64,000 bases of DNA, from assembly GCF_000013885.1 (NCBI RefSeq), contig NC_007964.1, positions 4,342,968-4,406,967 of the forward strand, written 5' to 3'. Of this stretch, positions 44,860 to 53,355 are shown piece by piece. The notes beneath the pieces are model-generated. The model made no database searches, had not been told where the DNA came from, and saw nothing but the letters and a program-made list of their open reading frames with translations. A program made the translations under genes and the position numbers. The DNA comes from Nitrobacter hamburgensis X14. Its GTDB lineage: Bacteria > Pseudomonadota > Alphaproteobacteria > Rhizobiales > Xanthobacteraceae. Numbering within the stretch: position 1 is the first letter of the stretch; each line of letters opens with the position of its first letter.

Positions 44860-44904
44860 GCGGGATGAGGAAAAGTGTGTAGCGGTTTTCCGCGCACATC
44901 CCGC
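44860..44904. repeat. intergenic palindrome C (GCGGGATG family)
   Basis: GCGGGATG (44860-44867) and its complement (44897-44904), with inner gaaaag/cggttttccg pairing. The reverse orientation of the same repeat is at 63806-63852. Follows the HD gene stop. Confidence 0.8.
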
Positions 44905-45000
44905 TCAACATATCGGAATCGCATCGGCGTTTCGGTACGCGGACCGCCTTTCGTCCCCGCGAGCGCGGGCTTATAATCTTCCAGAAAGACCAAGGACACC

Positions 45001-45507
45001 ATGATCCACGTCTGCTCGCTTGCCGCACTTGCCGAAACCGTGAGAACCACGGGCGCCAGTCATATCCTCACCGTGATGGCCAACGTCGATCAGGTGCGAC
45101 GTCCGACGTCCGTTCTCGAAGCCAATCATCTGAAGGTGTCGATGGACGACATCGACGAACCCGCGGACGGCTTCATCGCGCCGAACGACGGCCATATCCT
45201 GCAGCTTCTCGCCTTCGTGCGCGGCTGGGATCGCAAGGCGCCGCTGGTCGTGCATTGCTACGCCGGAATCAGCCGCTCGTCCGCGAGCGCTTTCACCGCT
45301 GCCTGCGCGCTCAATCCGCATCGCGACGAGATCACCATCGCACGGCAAATCCGCGCGGCTTCGCCGATCGCGCAACCGAACCGCCTGATCGTGGCGCTGG
45401 CGGACAAGGCACTGGGCCGCGAGGGACGGATGCTGCGCGCGCTCGACGTGATGGGGCCCGGCAACATGACGATCGAAGGCCGACCGTTCCGCGTCGATCT
45501 GGAATAG
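45001..45507 (+). CDS. protein tyrosine phosphatase-like protein
   Basis: 168 residues. Phosphatase P-loop HCYAGISRS (Cys near 85, Arg near 91), the general HCx5R(S/T) site; MDDIDEPADGFIAPNDGHI upstream holds the candidate general acid. Cytosolic dual-specificity-like fold; target unknown. Stands between two palindromic repeats, alone on its strand. Confidence 0.86.
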   Translation: MIHVCSLAALAETVRTTGASHILTVMANVDQVRRPTSVLEANHLKVSMDDIDEPADGFIAPNDGHILQLLAFVRGWDRKAPLVVHCYAGISRSSASAFTAACALNPHRDEITIARQIRAASPIAQPNRLIVALADKALGREGRMLRALDVMGPGNMTIEGRPFRVDLE

Positions 45508-45515
45508 GCGTTAGA

Positions 45516-45559
45516 GCATTTCCCGGTGAAGTGGAAACCGGTTCACCGTGAGGAAATGC
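45516..45559. repeat. intergenic palindrome D
   Basis: GCATTTCC (45516-45523) with its complement (45552-45559), then CGGTGAA/TTCACCG inside and gtggaaaccgg in the loop. Same loop core as palindrome B. Confidence 0.8.
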
Positions 45560-45620
45560 GACCACTCAATAGCTTAGAGCGCCCATCCGACCCCGATCCG
45601 CCGTCGCGCAGCGTTCGCGA

Positions 45621-46391
45621 TCAGGCCGCGCGCCGCCGCACAAGCAGCGCCTCGCCGAACGCTTCGAACAGCGCCCGGTTGATCGGATTGCGCTGCGGAT
45701 CGTATTCGGCGTGCCATTGCACACCGAGCGCGAACGCCGGCGCATCCGCGATGCGGACCGCCTCGATGGTGCCGTCCTCGGCCACGCCCTCGACGACGAC
45801 GCGCTCGCCGGGTTCGAGGATGGCTTGGCCGTGCAGCGAATTGACGCGGATGGTCTCGCGGCCGAGCAAGCGCGCGAACACCCCGCCCTGGACGAGACGG
45901 ACCTCGTGACGGTCAGCGAACACCACGGTCATATCCGGATGAATCTCGCCGTTCTCAAGTCGCGCCATCCGATGATTCAGGCGTCCCGGCAATTCGCGAA
46001 TCTCCGGATGCAGCGAGCCGCCGAATGCGACGTTCATCTCCTGGACGCCGCGGCAGATGCCGAAAATCGGGACGCCGCGGGTTACGCAGGCTTCCGCCAA
46101 CGACAATGCGAGACCGTCGCGGTTGACGTCGTAAGGCTCATGCCGCGGATTCGGCTCGGCGCGGAAACGGCTCGGATGGACGTTGGCGCGCGCACCCGCC
46201 AGCACGACACCGTCGACCACATCGAGCAACGCTCCGATCTCGGTAATCTCCGGACAGCCCGCGAACATCAGCGGCAGCGCGCCGGCGACCTGCGCAACCG
46301 CCCGCAGGTTCCGCTCGCTGATCATCTGCACCTCAAATCGGTCCTCGACACGGTGCGAAGTCCCGATCATGCCGACTACCGGCTTTCTCAT
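45621..46391 (-). CDS. class I glutamine amidotransferase-like C26 hydrolase
   Basis: 256 residues of the PuuD/gamma-glutamyl hydrolase type. Nucleophile Cys113 in FGICRGVQEMN, His227 and Glu229 in GVQWHAEYD; ELPGRLNHRMARLENGEIHP and VNSLHGQAI complete the site. Cleaves gamma-glutamyl linkages, for example in polyamine degradation. No puu genes nearby. The Ala for Glu in the acid pocket cannot be judged here. Confidence 0.88.
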   Translation of the reverse strand: MRKPVVGMIGTSHRVEDRFEVQMISERNLRAVAQVAGALPLMFAGCPEITEIGALLDVVDGVVLAGARANVHPSRFRAEPNPRHEPYDVNRDGLALSLAEACVTRGVPIFGICRGVQEMNVAFGGSLHPEIRELPGRLNHRMARLENGEIHPDMTVVFADRHEVRLVQGGVFARLLGRETIRVNSLHGQAILEPGERVVVEGVAEDGTIEAVRIADAPAFALGVQWHAEYDPQRNPINRALFEAFGEALLVRRRAA

Positions 46392-46812
46392 CGCCAGACA
46401 CCCAACGCTGACAGCAGGTCGTCGATCCGGATATGCATTTTAGGATTTTTCGCGGAGGGAGCGGCTCGCGGTAAATCGATTCCGACAGATTGTTTTGACG
46501 ATCATGCCTCCCGACCGAATTCGGATCAACACCTTATAACGATGAGCAGTCGGCCGAGAACGCCGCCGAGGCGGCCGAGCGCATCCGCAACCTGGAGAGC
46601 GTGGCCGAAGGCGTCCGGCGCTTCCTTGTCGAGCGGGGCGGCCGGTTAGGCCATTTCGATCCGCTCGCTTCCAATGTGCTTCCGGTTCGGTTCGGTGAAG
46701 GGGCCGTGCTGGCGTAACCCTTGAGAAGGTTGGCGCGCCAGGGAGGATGAAGTTGGGCACCGCTATGTCATTGTAGGATCGCTACAATCTTAGTCCATCA
46801 ACCACGGACCTA
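46392..46812. other. 420-bp boundary region of the decayed island
   Basis: A plus-strand frame without start reads NAAEAAERIRNLESVAEGVR, RFLVERGG, GEGAVLA, stop at about 46719. I do not recognise it; it looks like the C-terminal end of a broken gene. No att-like copy of the tRNA-Arg end is visible here. Confidence 0.35.
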
Positions 46813-47451
46813 TTAGTCAGGAGGTTCCCTTTTTTGGTCACGACGTTTCTGTGCGTGTCTCGACACTTCGGCAATCGCGAGTTCTTTCAACCAAGCGTCA
46901 CCACCGTCGAGAACGCCGACATTCATCATTACCGCGCCATTTTCCCCCAAGTCGTGATATTCCATCAAACCAGCTCGGCAGAAAATTTTCCAAATTCGAT
47001 CGGTTGCTCGGCAGAAGATCACTTCAAGATAGAGCAGCCGCCGGGACAACACCCTGATGGCGACTTCCGAAAGATCACCGGGCTAGGGTTCGTCGTGAAA
47101 AAATCGATGGATAAAGAAGTCTCGTTTTTCCTTGACCCATTTCAAATATTGAAGATCGGCTCCGCCTATGCCGTGCTTCGAAAGAATTCCTACGAGAGTG
47201 CCAAGTGTCGAGCTTTGTAGTTGGGAATTTTTCTCGATCATTCGTTGCCAAACGGAAGCGTCTTCCTGCAATGCTTTAGACACCTTGATGGCGTCGCACA
47301 TTGCCATGGCATGAATGATTGTATTCTCCATGAGGCTGAGATTTACGAAAGTGGAGCCGACTTGATAGCAGTAGTAGACGCGCATAACGTCTACGTCTTT
47401 CTGTGGAGAAAGAAAATCTTGGACTGTGCTAACGGAAGTGCGCTTCTTCAT
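46813..47451 (-). pseudogene. HEPN-like protein gene with one in-frame amber codon
   Basis: MKKRTSVSTVQDFLSPQKDV, MENTIIHAMAMCDAIKVSKA, WVKEKRDFFIHRFFHDEP, TAG (47083-47085), PGDLSEVAIRVLSRRLLYLE and on to a stop at 46813. Both parts are in one frame, 212 codons with amber at 123; in such proteins RFFHDEPWPG would fit (TGG to TAG). Arg110-x4-His115 has the Rx4-6H pattern of HEPN RNase domains, and the all-helical layout agrees. Starts 33 bases after the DUF3644 gene on the same strand, so the two form a pair. If the amber is suppressed or misread, the full protein could still be made. Confidence 0.68.
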
Positions 47452-47484
47452 CTCGCTTCCCTAACGCCAGAATGATCGCGATCA

Positions 47485-48675
47485 TTACGCGCGCTTCCAT
47501 CCTTCGGCCAATTTCTCGATGATTTTGTCGAGCCAGTTTTCATACCAATACCAAGTCTTGGCCACCTGCACGCCGTAGCCCTTGCCGGCCTTGCGTGCAT
47601 CAAGCTGTTTTGCCAACAAGGTGTGGTCGTGCATGTTGAAGCCAGCATATCCGGCGGCCTTGACCTTCGCCACGATCTCGGACGGCAAAAGCTTGGGGCG
47701 CTCCACTTCCTTTAGAAGAACCCGTTCAACAGCTTCCGCCTCTGGCGAGCCGGGTTTAATGAATTCAACCGCAAGGTCCGCCTTGGAAGCCTTGCCGGAT
47801 ACCTTCGGCACGAAGGCCACGCGATAACGAAATTTGGGGTCTTTCTGTTCGTCTTCGGTCAGCCCGCCGTGGAAATTGTCCATGGCCGTGGCAATATGGG
47901 CCGGCAGGTCCGCACTGACCAAGCTGGCTCTTTGCGCGCCGTCAAACGTTACGAATTGCAATGCGAGTGGGAGCCTCTTTTCCAGAGCAAACTCCTTACC
48001 GAATAGTGTTTTGATCGCTTCGTTGAAGTTGATGCAGCATGCCTGAAGTTTAGCGCTCAAGGCATCGTCAATTCTGTTGGTGGAGCGATGCTCGATTTCG
48101 TGCCGAATCTCGGTCAGGAATTTCAGGTTGTTAACGACACCTTTGTCTAACGGGCATTTCCCATGTGCGAGACACTGCCCCAATTCCCAAAATTTATCGG
48201 CACCACTTGGTGTTTTTTCGACGACTCCACCCTTCTTATGCCGATAATCGATGCCTTCGCGCTTATAGTAAGCGTGCAGAAGGTAGGTCCAGGCGATAAC
48301 GCTGGTGACGATAAAAAGCTCAGCCCTGAAATACAGCCCGGCGCTGTTGAAGGTGTGAACGGCGGCAATCATTGCCTCGCGCGCCTTAACAAGCAGTTCG
48401 TCGCCTTGAAGGTGGAGGCCAGTCGCAGGGTCGATATTTGGCCAAGCCGCGAGGAAAATATCCAACTCGGCGTCCGAGGCCGGCTTGATGGCTTTGTGTT
48501 TAGTGCCGTCTCGTATTTCCGAGATGCGAGCGTGATTGATCGACCGAGTCGGGCGTGAGAAGTAAGCCTGAATGTCCTGGGGGACGTATTTCCTTGCCAA
48601 CATCGCTTTGACGACGGCAACTTCCCATTTTTCCAGCGTGTTTGCCGGCCGCCGTGCCACAACGCGAATCCCCAA
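47485..48675 (-). CDS. DUF3644-domain protein with HEPN-like motif
   Basis: 396 residues. N-terminal helix-turn-helix-like segment (EKWEVAVVKAMLARKYVPQD, SRPTRSINHARISEIRDG) that could bind nucleic acid, then a DUF3644 domain with the membrane-like helix LFIVTSVIAWTYLLHAYYKR and LTEIRHEIEHRSTNRIDD: Arg191-x4-His196 is an Rx4H HEPN signature. C-terminal part alternates lysine-rich helices ending YGVQVAKTWYWYENWLDKII. DUF3644 proteins are seen near defence genes (family knowledge, mechanism unknown). Neighbour of a second HEPN-like gene and, across a tRNA, a restriction relic. Confidence 0.84.
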   Translation of the reverse strand: MGIRVVARRPANTLEKWEVAVVKAMLARKYVPQDIQAYFSRPTRSINHARISEIRDGTKHKAIKPASDAELDIFLAAWPNIDPATGLHLQGDELLVKAREAMIAAVHTFNSAGLYFRAELFIVTSVIAWTYLLHAYYKREGIDYRHKKGGVVEKTPSGADKFWELGQCLAHGKCPLDKGVVNNLKFLTEIRHEIEHRSTNRIDDALSAKLQACCINFNEAIKTLFGKEFALEKRLPLALQFVTFDGAQRASLVSADLPAHIATAMDNFHGGLTEDEQKDPKFRYRVAFVPKVSGKASKADLAVEFIKPGSPEAEAVERVLLKEVERPKLLPSEIVAKVKAAGYAGFNMHDHTLLAKQLDARKAGKGYGVQVAKTWYWYENWLDKIIEKLAEGWKRA

Positions 48676-48805
48676 CCTGTCCTGTTATCACTAAACGCAG
48701 CAGCAAATCCTGTCGCGCGGAGCGCATAAAAATTCGTCTTGGCCAGTTTCTGACCGATACCGGTGCGATCGGCTCGCGTATTCCTTTGCCCATGCTAATC
48801 GGCAT

Positions 48806-48882
48806 CGGGGTATAGCGCAGTCTGGTAGCGCGGAAGTTTCGGGAACTTCAGGTCGCAGGTTCAAATCCTGCTGCCCCGACCA
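48806..48882 (+). tRNA. tRNA-Pro(CGG), second gene, divergent body
   Basis: Acceptor CGGGGTA/TGCCCCG with encoded CCA (48880-48882); D stem GCGC/GCGC; anticodon arm GAAGT-TTCGGGA-ACTTC gives CGG; T arm GCAGG-TTCAAAT-CCTGC. Full cloverleaf. Reads the same codon as the tRNA at 34561-34637, but the body differs at many places, including the acceptor and anticodon stems. Confidence 0.93.
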
Positions 48883-48887
48883 TCGCT

Positions 48888-50030
48888 TCAATCGAAAAGG
48901 CCAGGCTGATCGGGGTCGGTCCTTGGCGTATCTTGCGGCCGGTGCGCTGCGGGCAACGCCAGCGTTCCGTCCTTAATGGCCGTGCGCAGCTTGTCCTGCA
49001 CCTTACCTTTCGCGTCGATGAACCCCTCACCTTGCAGCCAGCCATAGATGGCAGCTGATTCCTCGAATCCGAGCATGGCTGCGGAGCCGTCCTCGTTCTG
49101 AATCGGGATGGCAGCGAACTGGTGCTTCTCGACGATGCCGAAGCGAATGCCGGTATCCCGCTCGATTTCCTTTTGCAGGTTGTCGGCGAACGCCTCGTAG
49201 CTTTCGGTCGCGATCACCGTCAGCGTATTGACATCGAAACCGCGCAACCTCTCGCCTTTCTGGTTGACGCACAGGCGCAAGCCGCGACCGATGGTCTGGC
49301 GGCGTTCGCGCTCGGTGCCTATCTCGCGCAAGGCGCAAATCTGGAAGACATTGGGATTATCCCAACCCTCTTTTAGGGCGGAGTGAGAGAAGATGAACTT
49401 GAGCTTCGTGTCGAAACTCAACAGTTTCTCCTTATCCCTCATGATGAGGTTGTAGGCGCGCTCGGCGTTGTCGCGGTTGGCCTGATTGTTTTCGGCCGTA
49501 TCGGTCCATCGCTTGTTCTTGTCGATGGAGAAATAGCCATCATGCACCTCCACGGCGTCGGAGGTCACGTCCACTTCCTTGAACAGGCTCGAAAACTCGG
49601 GAAGCTTGGCGGCGCGGCGATACTCTTCTTCGAAGATGGTCGCGTATTTCCCCTTCACCGGATTTCCGTCCGCGTCATAGGAGCGGTAATGCTCCACGGC
49701 GTCGATGAAGAACAGGCTGAGCACCTTGATGCCGAGCGGCGCGAGGCGCTTTTCCTTTTCAAGATGCTCATGGATGGTACGGCGGATCATCAGCCGCTTG
49801 ATGGCGTCGGCATCCACATCGCCGATGGCTTTGCCGACGGGCAGGAATTCCTCCGAACCCGCCAGCTTGACTTCCAGCAGCGAGTCCTCGCCGGCGACCC
49901 GGATTTCACCGATGCGACAATCCTTATAGAGGGCGCGGCCGGTTGCATCTTCGAGGTCGTCACCGTCTTGGACGACGACTTCCCTGCGCCGAACCTGCTT
50001 CCCTTCCTGCACGTCGATTTCGACGCGGGC
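48888..50030 (-). pseudogene. type III restriction enzyme Res subunit, C-terminal remnant
   Basis: About 375 residues: IFSHSALKEGWDNPNVFQIC and ERRQTIGRGLRLCVNQKGER are helicase motifs V-VI of Res; upstream EGKQVRRREVVVQDGDDLED and KDCRIGEIRVAGEDSLLEVK are the spacer. The N-terminal helicase half is gone and the sequence joins another relic at about 50035. After GFIDAKGKVQDKLRTAIKDG the protein ends early at 48888, so the PD-(D/E)xK nuclease is not seen. No Mod partner. Confidence 0.78.
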
Positions 50031-50034
50031 GGTG

Positions 50035-50316
50035 ATGGTACCGCCCCTATTGCTCGCGGAGAGAAAGCGCAGATACGCCTTGTTGTGCCCGCCTTCGACT
50101 TCGAGCGAGGCGACCGGCAGCGACCTTCCCCAGCACTTCCCGCGCCTCCGCGAAGGCGTGCAGCGAAAAGTCTGGCGACATCAAATCGACCGTGGCCGCG
50201 CCGGACGTCAGCCAGGCGCGCAACTGGTCAATGACGCGGTCGTTACCGGCGTTGGTGAGAATCCTCATGTTCCGCATACCCTGTGCAATGGGTGCGAGGA
50301 GCGGCAGACGCGGCAA
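50035..50316 (-). pseudogene. helicase N-terminal (PLD-type) relic
   Basis: MRNMRILTNAGNDRVIDQLR, DLMSPDFSLHAFAEAREVLG, KVAAGRLA. This resembles the start of SNF2-like helicases that begin with a phospholipase-D-like domain (FxNAGNDRVID... SPxFSLxAFAE). About 70 residues, joined to the Res relic. Confidence 0.5.
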
Positions 50317-50362
50317 AGATTCTCGATACGGGAAACAGCGATATACACGTCTCTGGCCGCCT

Positions 50363-50668
50363 TTATGGGGTGCCGACGCTGGCCGGCTCGCGCCGGACGG
50401 GGAGCTTGGCGATTTCGCGGCCGGCCTTCGCCTGGGCCATGCGAATATCGTAAGCGCTCTGGAGATTGAGCCAGAACTGCGCCGACGCGCCGAACCAGTG
50501 GCCGAGCCGCAGGGCGGTGTCGCCGGTGATGTTGCGCCGGCCGTGAATGATCTGCGTGATGCGGTTGGCGGGCACCTTGATCTGGCGCGCCAGCTCGGTC
50601 GGCGTGATGCCGATTTCCTGCAATTCGTCGGCGAGGATTTCGCCGGGGTGTATGGGGGGCCGTGCCAT
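50363..50668 (-). CDS. higA: HigA-family antitoxin
   Basis: 101 residues from ATG 50668. MARPPIHPGEILADELQEIG, ITPTELARQIKVPANRITQI, IHGRRNITGDTALRLGHWFG: HTH_3 domain of the HigA/VapI type. Binds the toxin and represses their shared promoter. Start lies 14 bases after the toxin stop; the upstream-open frame (50737) overlaps the toxin and is not needed. Order toxin then antitoxin is the normal higBA one. Confidence 0.93.
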   Translation of the reverse strand: MARPPIHPGEILADELQEIGITPTELARQIKVPANRITQIIHGRRNITGDTALRLGHWFGASAQFWLNLQSAYDIRMAQAKAGREIAKLPVRREPASVGTP

Positions 50669-50682
50669 GGCTCTTGCCTCCT

Positions 50683-50967
50683 TCAATGATAGTCCACGAT
50701 TTCGACCTGCGACGGCCCGGCAGCGCCTTGCGGCCATTCAAAGCAAATCCGCCATTGTGCATTGATGCGGATGCAGAACTGGCCGCGCCTGTCGCCGCGC
50801 AACGCCTCAAGACGGTTGCTGGGCAAGCCCCGCAGATCGTCCAGGCTGGTCGCGGCATCGAGGATTTCAAGGCGCTTCCACGCCTGCCGGTCGAACCCCT
50901 GAAACTCCCGGACCAACGTGCCGGCAGCGAAGGCTTGGGTCCGTTTGTCGCGGTAGTTCAGAATCAT
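50683..50967 (-). CDS. higB: HigB-type toxin (RelE/ParE superfamily)
   Basis: 94 residues. MILNYRDKRTQAFAAGTLVR, FDRQAWKRLEILDAATSLDD, LRGLPSNRLEALRGDRRGQF, IRINAQWRICFEW: HigB/RelE fold with NRLEALRGDR(R)GQ(F/Y)SIRIN(xxW)R as in plasmid HigB. Ribosome-dependent mRNA interferase in this family. First gene of higBA. Confidence 0.93.
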   Translation of the reverse strand: MILNYRDKRTQAFAAGTLVREFQGFDRQAWKRLEILDAATSLDDLRGLPSNRLEALRGDRRGQFCIRINAQWRICFEWPQGAAGPSQVEIVDYH

Positions 50968-51202
50968 GCCTTCAGGATAGCAGATAAATACGATTTACGT
51001 CAAACGTACATTTCTAATCAAGATTATGGAAATCAGCCTCGCCCCGGCAGGCCAACCGGCGTTCGCCGCTGGCGGACGCCGATTTTTCCGTGCCAATCGT
51101 CCACGCTCGCGATAGCGAGGAAAAGCTCTGTCAGATAGAGCGGCACGGCGCAGGCGGCGGTTCCCGACTGCGCCGTGTTCTATTCGGGTAGCTGGCCGCT
51201 GC

Positions 51203-52108
51203 TCACGCGGCGGCTTCCATCGCCTGCGGCTGCAAGCCGGCGAGATAGTCGGCGGCGCGCTGCGCATGAGCGGCGGCGGCGAAGATCGCCCGCCTGTCGT
51301 CCTTCAAGACCTTGAGCCATGAGCCGATATAGGCGGCATGTTCTTCGCGCGGAGCGAGCGTCAAGGCAAGATCGGCGCAAACGAAGGCCGCGCCAAGCTC
51401 GGCGACAAGTTCCTCCATCGCATAGCCTTCATCGCCAAACCGCTTGCGGCCGAAATCCCGGTTGAGGCGTTGCGGGTGCCGAATCCAGTGCGTTATTTCA
51501 TGGGCGAGCGTGGCGTAAAATGCTTCCGGGTCCGCGAAGGATACGAACGGCGGCATCTGCACGCGGTCCGTGATTATGTTGTAGCAAGCCCGATTGCCAC
51601 CCTCGTGAATCTCCGCGCCGGTCGCGGTAAAGAATGCCTCTGCCTTCGCGATGCGGGCCACGGGGTCAAGGGCTGCCTGCGGCACGGTGTAGAAATGCGC
51701 TGGCAAGCCGTCCACCTGCTCGGCGTTGAATACGGTATATCCTTTCATGAAAGGAATCTCCCGCTCCAAATCCTCGCCGGTCGTCTCGTCCTGTTCGGTC
51801 CTGGTGATGGTGTTGGCATAAACGACAAGCGACCCCTTCTCGCCCTTCCGCACCTGTCCGCCCAATTCATGCGCCTGTTTATAGGTCATCCAAAGCGGGG
51901 CGACATATCCACGCTCAAATGCTGATGCCCAAAGCATCAAAACATTGATGCCGCGATACGGGATTCCGTTGGCGCGCAATGGCCGAGTAATACGTCCTGC
52001 GGCATGGTCCGCGTTCCACGGCTTCAGCCATGGGCGAACGCCTTTTTCCAGTTCCGCCACGATGCTGTCGGTTACACGCTGATAAATGTCCTTTCGATCT
52101 TCACTCAT
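51203..52108 (-). CDS. ArdC-family antirestriction protein
   Basis: 301 residues. N-terminal ssDNA-binding domain (DUF1738: VTDSIVAELEKGVRPWLKPW; NGIPYRGINVLMLWASAFER) and C-terminal zincin-like domain with HEITHW (203-207) and MEELVAELGAAF (third ligand region). ArdC-type proteins help incoming mobile DNA past host restriction. Typical of plasmids and integrative conjugative elements. ATG 52108 preferred over 52144. Confidence 0.93.
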   Translation of the reverse strand: MSEDRKDIYQRVTDSIVAELEKGVRPWLKPWNADHAAGRITRPLRANGIPYRGINVLMLWASAFERGYVAPLWMTYKQAHELGGQVRKGEKGSLVVYANTITRTEQDETTGEDLEREIPFMKGYTVFNAEQVDGLPAHFYTVPQAALDPVARIAKAEAFFTATGAEIHEGGNRACYNIITDRVQMPPFVSFADPEAFYATLAHEITHWIRHPQRLNRDFGRKRFGDEGYAMEELVAELGAAFVCADLALTLAPREEHAAYIGSWLKVLKDDRRAIFAAAAHAQRAADYLAGLQPQAMEAAA

Positions 52109-52837
52109 TGCCTTTCGTCCTCGGTTAGCTGGTTGCACATGCAACCGGACTAGCCATGCGGCGATGAGCGGGGGTTCGGCGGTCAGGACCGCCGGCGGGG
52201 AATGAGGTATCTCCCGTCTTGGCAGGGAGCTGCGCTCCCGAAAGACGGGGAACGCCCCGGCGGTGCCCGCAACTTCAAGCGAAGGGCTTGGTCTTGACGG
52301 CCATGGGGCCGCAGGCCCCTTTTTTGATATGAGGGCGCGCTACGCGCGCCGGGCCGCAAGCCCCTTCTTTTCTCTTTTGAAGTATCGCGAGGTGCAGCCC
52401 TCGTCGCGAAAAGGCGGGGCGGCCCGCCGTTATCGAAGCGCCGGCCGCGTCGGCTTCAATGTTCTCTTTGCGCGAAGGGTCGAAACCCTCCGGCGGAGAC
52501 GGCTGCCGGCTCCGGGCAGAGCCTGAGAGCCTGGTCCGCGAACAGCGGACGCGCCCGTTCCTTATTGTTTGCTCCGTTCTATTCAATGGCGATCGGCAAT
52601 CGCTTCACGAGTCCTCCCGGCAAACTGTTCACAACCGCCATGCCTGCCAGACCGCATGTGAATTTGCGCCAGTCTGTCCTTCTACAGCGCAAGCGAAAAA
52701 CTCCGTCTCCCCAGCCTTCCTGCGTGCAGGCCGGGTGATGCCCCTCGGTTTTTTTTCGCATGCGCCTCGTCCATCCCGTCGCTTCGGCATTCACAAGGCT
52801 GGCAATCAAGCCGGCCGCGAACAACGGGAGGAAACTC
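52109..52837. other. 728-bp gap with GC-rich short repeats and a terminator
   Basis: No convincing gene. A stem GGGGCC-GCA-GGCCCC followed by TTTTTT at 52303-52326 is a good rho-independent terminator on the plus strand. Several gggccgcaagccc-type repeats follow within 60 bases, and cgagaagcgcg and gccgg motifs suggest a remnant of plasmid-like non-coding DNA. Confidence 0.5.
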
Positions 52838-53029
52838 ATGAATCGCTTACTGACCGCCTTCGAATTGCAACGTCGCACCCAAACGGAACTGCACGTCCTG
52901 TTCCGGCAGGAGTCGCAGGCCCTCGCCCGCAGCCGCACCGGCTCACCGGAGCGTCGCCTCGCGCTGGCGAGTCTTGAGAACATCTCGCAGGCGCTCGCGC
53001 TGTCGCTGGCGGCGGGGCCGGGCTTTTAG
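52838..53029 (+). CDS. 63-residue protein of mobile-element origin
   Basis: MNRLLTAFELQRRTQTELHV, LFRQESQALARSRTGSPERR, LALASLENISQALA. GGGAGGAAACTC before the ATG. Short proteins starting MNRLLTAFELQRRTE are common in rhizobial plasmids and ICEs near parA and conjugation genes (from memory). Function unknown, predicted helical. Confidence 0.76.
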   Translation: MNRLLTAFELQRRTQTELHVLFRQESQALARSRTGSPERRLALASLENISQALALSLAAGPGF

Positions 53030-53182
53030 CCCCGCCCTCTCCGCTGGCCGCGCGACGAACATATCGATGTAATCCGAATATTCGTCGATCGTCGCGAAGG
53101 CTTATGACAAGCGCGTCGCAGCATGTGGATAGAATTTTTTCTTTGTTTCCGTGTTTCCGCATAGCGAACGTACAATCTTTGC

Positions 53183-53355
53183 ATGATTATTTCATTTCTC
53201 AATCAAAAGGGCGGTGTCGGCAAAACCACGCTTGCGGTCAACGCGGCGGCCCGCCTCGCCCGATCCGGGCATAAGGTGTTGCTGATCGATGCAGACCCGC
53301 AGCAAACATCGGCGCAGTGGGCGAGCCTTCGGGAAAAAACGCCGTTTGTGGTCGC
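53183..53355 (+). pseudogene. ParA-family ATPase, N-terminal remnant
   Basis: MIISFLNQKGGVGKTTLAVN (deviant Walker A), AAARLARSGHKVLLIDADPQ, SAQWASLRE, then sequence changes near 53350. About 57 residues of a ~210-residue protein. Cut at the junction with the NTPase gene on the other strand. In conjugative elements this ParA helps partition. Confidence 0.82.

Noticed and set aside
48691..48891. Frame with QQDLNLRPEVPETSALPDC
   Set aside because: This well-known spurious peptide comes from translating the antisense of a tRNA.
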